Shown here one piece after another: positions 43,929 to 52,142 of a stretch of 64,000 nt of DNA. The translations under genes and the position numbers were made by a program. Position 1 is the first letter of the stretch. Each line of letters begins with the position of its first letter. The notes under the pieces are model-generated. The model did no database searches and had not been told where the DNA came from. It saw nothing but the letters and a program-made list of their open reading frames with translations. The DNA is from a bacterium (GTDB taxonomy: Bacteria; Actinomycetota; Acidimicrobiia; Acidimicrobiales; CATQHL01), in contig JAPOVS010000052.1 of NCBI GenBank assembly GCA_026708055.1, positions 1 to 64,000 on the forward strand, given 5' to 3'.

Positions 43929-44876
43929 TCAGTCGCTGAGGTGCTCCCGGATGTCGGCAAGCCACTTCTGTGCCCGCTGCCAGGCGGCGTCGGCGTCCCG
44001 CCGCGTGGCGTCGCCCTCTCGCCACGTGGCCGCCGGGTACGAGCCGAGGAACTTGACGTCGGCTTTCTTGGCTTGGATGTTCAGCAGGCTGTCGGCCAGG
44101 AGGTCGTCCGATATGTGCCCCTCGAGGTCTATGACGAAGCAGTAGTCCCCCAGTGCCTCTTTGGTTGGGCGAGATTCCAGCTTGGTGAGGTTGATGGATC
44201 GAGCGGCGAACTCGTGCAGGATGCCGGCCAGCGATCCCGGCACATCCTCGCGCTGGAAGATCACGATCGAGGTCTTGTCGTGACCCGTGGGTGCAGTGAT
44301 GCCGGTCGCTGCCACCGCCACGAAGCGGGTGTGCTGCTCGTTGTCGTCACCGATGTCTGCCGCGAGTGACGCCAAGCGGTAGATCTCGGCAGCCCGGCCG
44401 GCTCCGATGGCGGCGGTATGCGGGGCGGCCTCCTCGGCAACGACGCGGACCGCCTCGGCGGTGGACGTGGCCGATTCGACGTTGGCGTGCGGGATGTTCG
44501 TTCGCAGGAACGTCCGGCACTGCGCGGTAGCCATCGGGAAGGACACGACCCGTCGTACATCGGCGAGTTCCGTTCCCGGAGGCGCCAGCAGGCTGAGTTG
44601 GACGGGTATGACGCTCTCGCGCTGGATGAGCAGTTCGGACTCCAGAGCCAGGTTGTCCAGGGTGACGTTCACCGACCCACCGAGGGAGTTCTCGATGGCG
44701 ACGAAGCCGAAGTCCACGTCTCCGCAGGCGGCGGCCTCCAGCACGTCGGGGATCGTCGACATCGGTAGGTGGATGTCCTCGCAGAACGCCGGCTCCAGCC
44801 GCAGCGCTTCCTCGGTGAAAGTGCCTGGGGGTCCGAGGTAGGCGACGCGGCGGGGCGCCGCGGGACGGCGGGTCAT
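43929..44876 (-). CDS. pheA: prephenate dehydratase
   Basis: PheA converts prephenate to phenylpyruvate in phenylalanine synthesis. The 315-residue protein has the catalytic domain with VAYLGPPGTFTEEA, FVAIENSLGGSVNVTLDNL and the TRF motif (HTRFVAVA), then a C-terminal ACT regulatory domain (KTSIVIFQREDVPGSLAGILHEFAARSINLTKLESRPTKEALGDYCFVIDLEGH) that should bind phenylalanine. There is no chorismate mutase domain. ATG 44876 fits the fold start; the frame runs on upstream into the larB region without homology. Confidence 0.95.
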   Translation of the reverse strand: MTRRPAAPRRVAYLGPPGTFTEEALRLEPAFCEDIHLPMSTIPDVLEAAACGDVDFGFVAIENSLGGSVNVTLDNLALESELLIQRESVIPVQLSLLAPPGTELADVRRVVSFPMATAQCRTFLRTNIPHANVESATSTAEAVRVVAEEAAPHTAAIGAGRAAEIYRLASLAADIGDDNEQHTRFVAVAATGITAPTGHDKTSIVIFQREDVPGSLAGILHEFAARSINLTKLESRPTKEALGDYCFVIDLEGHISDDLLADSLLNIQAKKADVKFLGSYPAATWREGDATRRDADAAWQRAQKWLADIREHLSD

Positions 44877-44975
44877 GGGCGGCAAGGATACAGAAGCACC
44901 GGTAAGGTCGCCCTGTGGCACCGCGGTCGGCGTATTGCGGCCTCGGGTCACGGTGTCATCGGAGGTCGAAACAGT

Positions 44976-45728
44976 ATGGACGAGGGCGTCTTGCGTGAGC
45001 TGCTCGCCGGCGTGCGGGCGGGGGAGATCCACCCCGACGAGGCCGTGCGGGAGCTCCGGCGTCTCCCATTCGGCGATCTGGGCTTTGCCAGGGTCGACCA
45101 TCACCGGCGGCTGCGCTCACCGATCGGCGAGGTCGTGTACGGCCCGGGCAAGGAGCCTGGCGAGTGCGCCGCCATCGTGGCCGAGCTGCTGGCTGCGGGG
45201 TCGGGACCGGTCCTGCTGACCCGGGCGAGCGCGACCCAGGCGACCGCCGCCCTGGCCGCCAACCCGGGTGGGCGGGAGCATGGCTCGGTGATCGTCTGGC
45301 GTCCGGGGGAGCCGGTCCGGGCGAACGTCGTGATCGCCACCGCGGGCACCGCTGACGGGCCTGTGGCGGCCGAGTGTGACGCGGTCCTGGCGGCGCACGG
45401 TGTGGCAGCGCGGCGACTGAACGACGTGGGCGTGGCCGGAGTGCACCGCCTGCTCGTGGAGGTCGGCGCTTTGCAGGACGCCACCGCCGTGGTCGTCGTG
45501 GCAGGCATGGAGGGGGCTCTGCCGAGCGTGGTGGGAGGTCTCACCGCGGCTCCGGTCGTGGCCGTGCCCACCAGCACGGGGTACGGGGCCGCCTTCGAGG
45601 GCGTGACCGCGCTGCTGTCGATGCTGGCTTCGTGCGCCGCCGGGGTCACGGTCGTGGGCATCGACAACGGCTTCGGAGCGGCCGCTGCCGTGTTGCGAAT
45701 GCTCGACGGTGCCGCTGGCCCGGCGTGA
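44976..45728 (+). CDS. larB: nickel pincer cofactor biosynthesis protein LarB
   Basis: LarB carboxylates nicotinate adenine dinucleotide to make the precursor of the nickel-pincer cofactor of lactate racemase and related enzymes. The 250-residue protein has an AIR-carboxylase-like C-terminal part (VVVVAGMEGALPSVVGGLTAAPVVAVPTSTGYGAAFEGVTALLSMLASCAAGVTVVGIDNGFGAA) and the N-terminal FARVDHHRRLRSPIGEVVYGPGK. ATG 44976 follows a GGAGG. It precedes larC by 22 nt. Confidence 0.93.
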   Translation: MDEGVLRELLAGVRAGEIHPDEAVRELRRLPFGDLGFARVDHHRRLRSPIGEVVYGPGKEPGECAAIVAELLAAGSGPVLLTRASATQATAALAANPGGREHGSVIVWRPGEPVRANVVIATAGTADGPVAAECDAVLAAHGVAARRLNDVGVAGVHRLLVEVGALQDATAVVVVAGMEGALPSVVGGLTAAPVVAVPTSTGYGAAFEGVTALLSMLASCAAGVTVVGIDNGFGAAAAVLRMLDGAAGPA

Positions 45729-45750
45729 GTCGCCTGGCAGTGGAGGGCGG

Positions 45751-46983
45751 ATGGACGATCCCGATCTGAGCCGACCGGCCGCCGCAGTTGACGCAGTCGT
45801 GCCGGCCGTGGCGTGGTTCAACTGCTTCTGCGGTGTCGCCGGCGACATGGCTCTGGGCGCGTTGGTGGATGCCGGCGCCGAGGTGGACGCGGTCCGCGAC
45901 ATCCTCGACGGCCTGACCCTGCCGGGTTGGGAACTCCTGGTGTCGCCGACTCTGCGGGGCGGGATCGCCGCCTCCGATGTCACCGTCAGGGTGTCGGAAT
46001 CCGGCGTAGTGCGCACGGCGTCACACATCCTGGGTCTGATCGGCGATGCCGAGCTTCCCGAACGCGTGCGGCGCCGCGCCTTGGCGGTGTTCCGGGCACT
46101 GGCCACGACCGAGGCCCGCTTGCATGGCCGCCCCGTCGAGCAGGTGCACTTCCACGAGGTCGGCGGTCTGGACGCCATCGTCGACGTGGTCGGCACCTGC
46201 GCGGCGCTCGAGGCCCTGAATGTGTCCGAGGTGTACGTGAGTCCGATCGCGCAGGGCCAGGGAATGATCCGCAGCGCTCACGGCCACTTGCCCATCCCGG
46301 CGCCGGCGACCGTCGAGCTCCTGCGGGGCGCGCCGACATTCGGGACCGACGTTCCCCTCGAACTCACCACGCCCACCGGCGCGGCTCTGATGACGGCTCT
46401 GGCCTCGGGTTTCGGCGCGATGCCGGCGATGACGGTCTCGTCGGTCGGCTACGGCGCCGGCGACCGGGACCTGCAGGATCGGCCCAACGTGACCCAGGTC
46501 GTCATCGGGCGGAGCGAGGCGACGCTCAGCGCCGGCCAGGAGGTCCAGTTGCTCGAAACGAATGTGGACGACGTGACGGGCGAGATGCTCGCCTACACCA
46601 CCGGGGCGCTGCTTCAGGCGGGGGCCCACGACGCCTGGATCACGCCGGTCGTCATGAAGAAAGGTCGCCCGGCCCACGTGGTCAGCGCGCTGGTTGATCC
46701 CGCGCTGGCTGCCACCGTCGCCGACGTGATGCTGACCGAGACCGGCAGCCTCGGCATTCGCGCCACGACGCTGCAACGCTGGCCCCGTTCGCGCGAGCAG
46801 GTCGAGGTACACGTCGACGGCCTGCGGGTTCGCCTGAAGGTTGCCCCGGGCCGGGTGAAGGTGGAGCACGACGATGCCGCCGCGGTGGCCGCCGCAACCG
46901 GCCGTCCCCTGCGCGAGGTCGTGGAGCTGGCCGTCGAAGCCTGGCAACGGCCGCACGCGGCCCCCGAACCGCCCGGGGAGTGA
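45751..46983 (+). CDS. larC: nickel insertion protein LarC
   Basis: LarC inserts nickel into the pincer nucleotide by CTP-dependent cyclometallation. The 410-residue protein is one continuous frame, whereas some bacteria need a ribosomal frameshift between larC1 and larC2. Family blocks are WFNCFCGVAGDMALGALVDAGA, VHFHEVGGLDAIVDVVGTC, HGHLPIPAPATVELLRG, ELTTPTGAALM and LLETNVDDVTGEMLAYTTGALLQAGAHDAWITPVVMKKGRPAH. ATG 45751 follows GGAGGG. The sulfur transferase LarE is not in the window. Confidence 0.94.
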   Translation: MDDPDLSRPAAAVDAVVPAVAWFNCFCGVAGDMALGALVDAGAEVDAVRDILDGLTLPGWELLVSPTLRGGIAASDVTVRVSESGVVRTASHILGLIGDAELPERVRRRALAVFRALATTEARLHGRPVEQVHFHEVGGLDAIVDVVGTCAALEALNVSEVYVSPIAQGQGMIRSAHGHLPIPAPATVELLRGAPTFGTDVPLELTTPTGAALMTALASGFGAMPAMTVSSVGYGAGDRDLQDRPNVTQVVIGRSEATLSAGQEVQLLETNVDDVTGEMLAYTTGALLQAGAHDAWITPVVMKKGRPAHVVSALVDPALAATVADVMLTETGSLGIRATTLQRWPRSREQVEVHVDGLRVRLKVAPGRVKVEHDDAAAVAAATGRPLREVVELAVEAWQRPHAAPEPPGE

Positions 46984-47019
46984 GCCTCCGGACAACTCGC
47001 CGCCCGTAGGCTCGCCTCC

Positions 47020-47733
47020 GTGGACGAGCGCTTCTACTTCCGGCAATTGCTTTCGGGCGCGGACTTCGCCCTCGGCGACGAGTTGGCCCGGCAGATGCGC
47101 AACTTCGTCTACCTGATCGGCGACCGGGAGACCTCCGAAGCGCTCGTCATCGACCCGGCCTATGACCCCGCCGGCATCGTGGACCTCTGCAATGCCGACG
47201 GGATGCGCCTGGCCGGCGTGCTCGCCACCCACTACCACCCCGACCACGTCGGGGGCAGCATGATGGGCCTCTCGATTCCCGGCATCGCCGAACTCTTGGA
47301 AGTCGTCGACGTGCCGGTGCACGTACAGGCCGACGAATTGGCCTACATGTCCGCCGTGACCGGCCTCGGCCCCCCGGAACTCCGCAGCCACAGCGGGGGC
47401 GACGTGGTCAGCGTCGGCGGATTGGAGATCGAGTTGATCCACACGCCGGGGCACACGCCCGGGAGTCAGTGCTTCCTCGTCCGCGGCAGCCTGCTGTCGG
47501 GGGACACGCTGTTTCTCGAGGGCTGCGGGCGCACCGACCTCCCCGGCGGCGATCCGGCGGCCATGTACGAGAGCCTCACACGCCGGCTGGGGCGGGTGCC
47601 CGATGACACGGTGCTCTTTCCGGGGCACTACTACGCCGCGGGTCCGTCCGCACCTCTCGGACGGACCCGCAGGTCGAACTACGTCTTCAAGCCTCGCAAC
47701 GCGACGGAGTGGCTGGCGATGTTCGGTGGCTGA
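47020..47733 (+). CDS. MBL-fold metallo-hydrolase, glyoxalase II-like
   Basis: This 237-residue beta-lactamase-fold hydrolase has the metal-binding THYHPDHVGG and the later histidines in HTPGHTPGSQCF and FPGHYY, with the Asp in SGDTLF. Such enzymes split thioesters such as lactoylglutathione or act on persulfides. It starts with GTG 47020, 36 nt after larC, and may be co-transcribed. The substrate is unknown. Near its 3' end lies a perfect 11-bp inverted repeat (47640-47668). Confidence 0.85.
   Translation: MDERFYFRQLLSGADFALGDELARQMRNFVYLIGDRETSEALVIDPAYDPAGIVDLCNADGMRLAGVLATHYHPDHVGGSMMGLSIPGIAELLEVVDVPVHVQADELAYMSAVTGLGPPELRSHSGGDVVSVGGLEIELIHTPGHTPGSQCFLVRGSLLSGDTLFLEGCGRTDLPGGDPAAMYESLTRRLGRVPDDTVLFPGHYYAAGPSAPLGRTRRSNYVFKPRNATEWLAMFGG
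47640..47668. repeat. perfect inverted repeat inside the MBL hydrolase gene
   Basis: GGGTCCGTCCG and CGGACGGACCC pair over 11 bp around a 7-nt loop. It is within the coding region, 65 nt before the stop. Its G/C-rich stem could stall polymerase or ribosome, but it may be chance from Gly/Pro/Arg codons. Confidence 0.6.
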
Positions 47734-47894
47734 ACGGCGTCCTGTCGGCGGTCGGTGCTCCGCCCGAACATGGGAGCCGCCGGTCTCGGAGTGCGCGGAG
47801 TTAGGCTGTCCTGGGCAGTGGAGCGGAGTAGTGCCGGAAACCGCACTTGGCGGATGCCGGCATGACAGGGCAGATCCGCGATAAAGGAAACGAC

Positions 47895-48965
47895 ATGATC
47901 AGGCGATCTTCTCTTGGCCGCGCCGCGCCGCGCCGCTTGGCGCTTCGGACTCTGGCGCCGGTGCTCGTCCTGGCGCTCGCCGCCGCCGCGTGCGGGAACG
48001 CCGAGGTGGGCCCCACCCTGACCGCCGAGCGGCCGCCGCCGCCGACGTCCGCGACACCCGCGGCGACGACCGCTCCCGCTGTCGAGCCGCCCCTGGCCGC
48101 TCCCACGACGACCGCGGTGCCTCTCAGCCGGACGACCGAGCCCACGATCCTCGTCACGGCGCCTCCAGCGCCGCCGGGCGCCGAGGGCGGCGATCCGCCC
48201 GTGCCCCCGCCGTACCTGCCCGACGTGCCGCTGCCGGAGGAGATGGAGGATCCCAGTCTCACTGTTCTGCCGGTGGAGGAACTCCCGCCGCCGCCACCGC
48301 CCACGGCGGCCCCGACCACGGCGCCTCCCTGGGAGCCCGTCACGATCCTGACCTCCAGGGACGATGTGAACACCATCATTCCGGTGTACGACGCCCCCAA
48401 CGGCACGCGTCTCGCCTTCCCCGACGGGGATCTCTGGAGTTACACCTTCCGCCGTAACCGTCTCGTGGCGCGAGTGCTGCAGGGGGCCGAGGGCGACGAA
48501 TGGGTGCAGGTGGAGTTGCCGGTGCGGCCCAATGGGGCGCGCGGCTGGATTCGCGCCGAGCACTTCAACTGGTCGACTGTCAGCCACCATGTCCTCATCG
48601 ACGTCTCGGATCGCAGCGTGGCGCTCTACGAGGGCGACAACCTGGTCGCGTCGACGAGGGCGATCGTCGGCAAGCCGGCGACACCCACCCCGACGCTGTC
48701 GGGGTTCCTCGTGGAGAAGCTGCCGAACCACGGCCAGCAGAACGCCAGCATCGTGCTGGGGGACTGGATCCTGATGCTGTCGTTCTTCAGCGAGGCGCTG
48801 AACAGCTTCGGCGGCGGGTTGCCGCGCATCGCCGTGCACGGCACGCACATTCCCGAGCGCGTCGGCGAGGCGCTGTCCAACGGCTGTATCCGCATCCCCA
48901 ACGACATTGTGGAGACCATCGCCCAGCAGGCCCCGCTGGGAACCGTGGTGAACATCGTCGCCTGA
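47895..48965 (+). CDS. lipoprotein L,D-transpeptidase, copy 1
   Basis: This 356-residue protein starts with a basic segment and hydrophobic helix ending in the lipobox LAAAAC (near residue 33), so it should be a lipid-anchored exported protein. A Pro/Thr/Ala-rich linker follows, then a beta-rich domain and the YkuD domain with HGTHIPERVGEALSNGCIRIP; C331 is the expected nucleophile. Such enzymes make 3-3 crosslinks in peptidoglycan or attach proteins to it. ATG 47895 follows AAAGGA. It is strongly similar in sequence to the next gene. Confidence 0.9.
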   Translation: MIRRSSLGRAAPRRLALRTLAPVLVLALAAAACGNAEVGPTLTAERPPPPTSATPAATTAPAVEPPLAAPTTTAVPLSRTTEPTILVTAPPAPPGAEGGDPPVPPPYLPDVPLPEEMEDPSLTVLPVEELPPPPPPTAAPTTAPPWEPVTILTSRDDVNTIIPVYDAPNGTRLAFPDGDLWSYTFRRNRLVARVLQGAEGDEWVQVELPVRPNGARGWIRAEHFNWSTVSHHVLIDVSDRSVALYEGDNLVASTRAIVGKPATPTPTLSGFLVEKLPNHGQQNASIVLGDWILMLSFFSEALNSFGGGLPRIAVHGTHIPERVGEALSNGCIRIPNDIVETIAQQAPLGTVVNIVA

Positions 48966-48976
48966 GAGGGGCGCCG

Positions 48977-50311
48977 GTGCGGTCCTTGCAACGTCGAAGC
49001 AGAGTTGGTGCACCCGCCTGCGGGTCGAGTCCCCGCCGCGGTCGGCGCGCGGCGCGGGCGACGGCGATCGCGGCGACGATTGCGCTGCTGGCGTCGTGCG
49101 GTTCGGACACCGAGCAGGTGGTCGTGGAGCCTGCTCCTCCCGAGACTGCCGCCACGACAGAGCAAGCGGCGACTCCGGCGACTCCTCCTCCGGCGTCCGC
49201 CAAGTCGGCAGCTCCCGATCCCGCCGAGACGCGTGCGTCACCTCAACCGCCCCCGGACCCTCCCCCGCCGCCGGATCCCGCGCCCTCGCCCTCGCAGCCG
49301 CCGGATCCGGTGCCCCCGGAGCCGCCCCCGCCGCCGCCCGAGCCGCCGGTCCCGGACCCCGACCCGCCGCCTCCTGAGCCCCCGGACCCCGAGCCGCCGC
49401 TCCCGGACCCCGACCCGCCGCCTCCTGAGCCCCCGGACCCCGAGCCGCCGCTCCCGGACCCCGACCCGCCGCCTCCTGAGCCCCCGGACCCCGAGCCGCC
49501 GCTCCCGGACCCCGAGCCGCCGCCTCCTGAGCCCGCGGCCGCGCCCGAGCCACGCGCTCCCCCGGAGCCCGCTGAGGACCCCGAAGTGGCGGAACCGCCG
49601 GCGTCCGGCCCTCCCCCGGATCCACCGGCGCCCCCGCCGCCGACCCGGGCGCTGCAGCCACCGGCGACCCCCGCGTGGAGTCCGGTCACCGTCCTCGTCT
49701 CCAAGGAGACCGTGAACGGCATCATCCCGGTGTACGACGCCCCTGAAGGGGACCGGCTGTCATTCCGCGACGGTGAGGTCTGGAGCTACACCTTCCGCGG
49801 CAACCGGTTGGTGCTTCGAGTACTCCGGACCTGGCCGGGCGACGAATGGGCCGAGGTGGAACTACCCGTCCGTCCCAACGGCAGCCGCGGCTGGGTCCGC
49901 ACGGAGAATTTCACCTGGTCGACGGTGAACCACCACGTCCTCATCGACCTCTCGGACCGCCTGGTGGCCCTGTTCGACGGCGACGACCTGGTGACCTACA
50001 CCCGCGCCATCGTGGGCAGGCCGAACACGCCAACCCCGGCGCTGCGAGGCTTCATTGTGGAGAAGTTGCCGAATCACAGCCAGCAGAATGCCAGCGTCGT
50101 GTTGGGTGATTGGATCTTGATGCTGTCGTTCTTCAGCGAGGTGCTGGAAAGTTTCAGCGGCGGGTTGCCGCGCATCGCCGTGCACGGCACGCACATCCCC
50201 GACCGCGTCGGCGAGGCGCTGTCGAACGGCTGCATCCGCATCCCCAACAACATCATCGAGGTCATCGCCCGCACCGCCCCCCTCGGCACGGTCGTGAACA
50301 TCACGGCCTGA
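48977..50311 (+). CDS. lipoprotein L,D-transpeptidase, copy 2, with long proline linker
   Basis: This 444-residue paralogue of the preceding gene begins 11 nt after its stop. The N-terminus is basic then hydrophobic, ending in a lipobox-like LLASC. The linker is much longer, with a 17-residue P/D/E repeat (encoded at 49351-49537). The C-terminal YkuD domain carries HGTHIPDRVGEALSNGCIRIP with C419. From about residue 235 on it aligns along its length with copy 1. The start is GTG 48977 with GAGAGGGG upstream. The different linker lengths would place the two active sites at different distances from the membrane. Confidence 0.88.
   Translation: MRSLQRRSRVGAPACGSSPRRGRRAARATAIAATIALLASCGSDTEQVVVEPAPPETAATTEQAATPATPPPASAKSAAPDPAETRASPQPPPDPPPPPDPAPSPSQPPDPVPPEPPPPPPEPPVPDPDPPPPEPPDPEPPLPDPDPPPPEPPDPEPPLPDPDPPPPEPPDPEPPLPDPEPPPPEPAAAPEPRAPPEPAEDPEVAEPPASGPPPDPPAPPPPTRALQPPATPAWSPVTVLVSKETVNGIIPVYDAPEGDRLSFRDGEVWSYTFRGNRLVLRVLRTWPGDEWAEVELPVRPNGSRGWVRTENFTWSTVNHHVLIDLSDRLVALFDGDDLVTYTRAIVGRPNTPTPALRGFIVEKLPNHSQQNASVVLGDWILMLSFFSEVLESFSGGLPRIAVHGTHIPDRVGEALSNGCIRIPNNIIEVIARTAPLGTVVNITA
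49351..49537 (+). repeat. 51-bp proline-rich tandem repeat
   Basis: The unit starts at 49351, 49402 and 49453, with a partial copy from 49504. Each encodes PDPDPPPPEPPDPEPPL. The copies look identical at DNA level, so repeat number probably varies between strains. It is coding, in the linker of the second L,D-transpeptidase. Confidence 0.9.
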
Positions 50312-50318
50312 GCGCCGG

Positions 50319-51524
50319 TCAGCGCAGGGCGTCGGCCATGGTGTCGATGAGGCGGTCGATCTCGGCGTCGCTGATGATCAGGGGCGGGCACATGGCCAGG
50401 GCGGAACCGATCGGGCGCACGATGACCCCCGCCTCCAGGATCTCGGCGCGCACGCCGGCGGCGTCGCGGCCGAGTTCGGCCGCCCAGACGGCGCCGGTTC
50501 CCCGGTAGCCGGCTACGAGGCCGTCATCGGCCATCGCCCGCAGGCCGGCCGAGATGCGCGCGCCGATGTGCGGCGCCCGCCCCACCAGACCCTCGGCATC
50601 CATGAGCTTCAGGTTCGCCACGCCGGCCGCGCAGGCGGCAGGGTGCCCCGAGTAGGTGTATCCGGTGCGCAGCAGGAAGCCGTCCGCTTGGGCCTCGAAG
50701 GTCTCGCAGACCCGCCGTGACAGGATCACCCCGGCCAGCGGCTGGTAGCCGGAGGTGATTCCCTTGGCGAAGGTCATGACGTCGGGGGTGACGTCGTAGT
50801 GCTGCGCGCCGAACCATTCGCCGGTTCGGCCGAATCCGCAGATCACCTCGTCGAGGATCAGCAGCGCCCCGTGGGTGTCGCAGAGTCGCCGCAGGCCCTC
50901 CAGGTAGCCCTCGGGGGGCGGCCACACCCCGCCGGCGCCCTGCAGCGGTTCGGAGATCACCGCGGCCAGTTGCTCGTCCTGGGCGGCCATCGCGACCGCC
51001 GCGGCCTCCAAGTCGTCGTGGGGCACCTCGATGAAGTGCGGCACCAGATCGCCCCAGCCTTCGCGGTTGGGAGCGATGCCCTGTGCCGCGGTACCGCCGA
51101 AGTTGGTGCCGTGGTAGCCGTTCGTGCGGGTGATCACGGTTTGCCGTCCGAGGTCGCCGCGCAACTGGTGCCACTGGCGGGCGATCTTCAACGCGGTGTC
51201 CACTGCCTCCGAGCCCGAGCAGCACAGGAACACCCGCCCGCCGGAGAGCGGGGAGCGCTCGACGATCATGGCCGAGACTTCGTCCGCTGCGGGGTTCGTG
51301 AACGGCGCGAACGTGTTGTAGGCCTCCAGGTTGCGCATCTGGTCGGCGACGGCATCGATGATCTCGGCCCGACCGTGTCCCGCCTGGCAGTACCAGAGGC
51401 TGGCCATGGCGTCCAGGTAGCTGTTGCCGGCGTCGTCCCACAGGGTGCAGCCCTCGCCACGCACGAGGTTGATGTACCGCTCCAGGGTCGGCGGCGAGAA
51501 CGGGTGGAGGAACGCGCTCGGCAT
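50319..51524 (-). CDS. class III pyridoxal-phosphate aminotransferase
   Basis: This 401-residue enzyme has the omega-amino-acid:pyruvate type of motifs: WYCQAGHGR, GSEAVDTALKIARQWH, YHGTNFGG, LILDEVICGFGRTG and the lysine in TFAKGITSGYQPLAGVI, which binds PLP. It transfers an amino group from an amine or omega-amino acid. ATG 51524 follows AAGGAG. The frame continues upstream over dcd without homology. It ends 8 nt from the convergent L,D-transpeptidase. The substrate is not determined. Confidence 0.9.
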   Translation of the reverse strand: MPSAFLHPFSPPTLERYINLVRGEGCTLWDDAGNSYLDAMASLWYCQAGHGRAEIIDAVADQMRNLEAYNTFAPFTNPAADEVSAMIVERSPLSGGRVFLCCSGSEAVDTALKIARQWHQLRGDLGRQTVITRTNGYHGTNFGGTAAQGIAPNREGWGDLVPHFIEVPHDDLEAAAVAMAAQDEQLAAVISEPLQGAGGVWPPPEGYLEGLRRLCDTHGALLILDEVICGFGRTGEWFGAQHYDVTPDVMTFAKGITSGYQPLAGVILSRRVCETFEAQADGFLLRTGYTYSGHPAACAAGVANLKLMDAEGLVGRAPHIGARISAGLRAMADDGLVAGYRGTGAVWAAELGRDAAGVRAEILEAGVIVRPIGSALAMCPPLIISDAEIDRLIDTMADALR

Positions 51525-51575
51525 GACGCCTGCTCCTTTCGATCCGGAACGATTCGAGGGTAACGTCGCCCCGGA

Positions 51576-52136
51576 ATGATTCTGTCCGATCGGTCCATCC
51601 GGGAACAGATCGCCCTCGGGCGCGTCGCCATCGAACCGCTGGCCGACGACGCTGTCCAACCCTCCTCGGTGGATCTGCGCCTCGACCGCTACTTCCGGGT
51701 CTTCCGGAACCACACGATGGGCTGCATCGACGTCAAGAAGGATCTCGGCACCCTCACCGAACCCCTGGAGATCGGCCCCGACGGCGTGTTCATCCTGCAC
51801 CCCGGCGAGTTCGTGCTGGGCTGCACGCTCGAGCGGGTGAGCCTGCCGGACGATCTGGTCGGGCGCCTCGAGGGCAAGTCGAGCCTGGGTCGGCTCGGGC
51901 TGTTGATTCACTCCACCGCCGGGTTCGTGGACGCCGGCTGGCAGGGTCAACTCACGCTGGAACTCTCGAACGTGGCAAACCTGCCGATCACGCTCTATCC
52001 GGGGATGAAGATCGGCCAGATCAGCTTCATCGCCATGAGCACCGCCGCGGAGAACCCCTACGGCTCGCGGGCGGTCGGCTCCAAGTACCAGGGCCAGGTC
52101 GGTCCGATCCCCAGCCGCTACTGGGAGAACTTCTGA
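51576..52136 (+). CDS. dcd: dCTP deaminase
   Basis: This 186-residue protein converts dCTP to dUTP, or to dUMP in the bifunctional form. It shows [16 protein letters not shown] and the active-site block [35 protein letters not shown], with the catalytic Glu and Ser/Arg residues. The length fits the family. It stands alone between two minus-strand genes. Confidence 0.96.
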   Translation: MILSDRSIREQIALGRVAIEPLADDAVQPSSVDLRLDRYFRVFRNHTMGCIDVKKDLGTLTEPLEIGPDGVFILHPGEFVLGCTLERVSLPDDLVGRLEGKSSLGRLGLLIHSTAGFVDAGWQGQLTLELSNVANLPITLYPGMKIGQISFIAMSTAAENPYGSRAVGSKYQGQVGPIPSRYWENF

Positions 52137-52142
52137 CCTCAG

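Noticed and set aside
49351-49537. Possible CRISPR array from the regular 51-bp repeats
   Set aside because: The repeats are contiguous with no spacers and encode an in-frame proline linker.
47679-49661. Long minus-strand frame opposite the L,D-transpeptidase genes
   Set aside because: Its Gly/Ser/Arg-rich product is the reverse of proline-rich linkers; the plus-strand genes have signal peptides and catalytic motifs.
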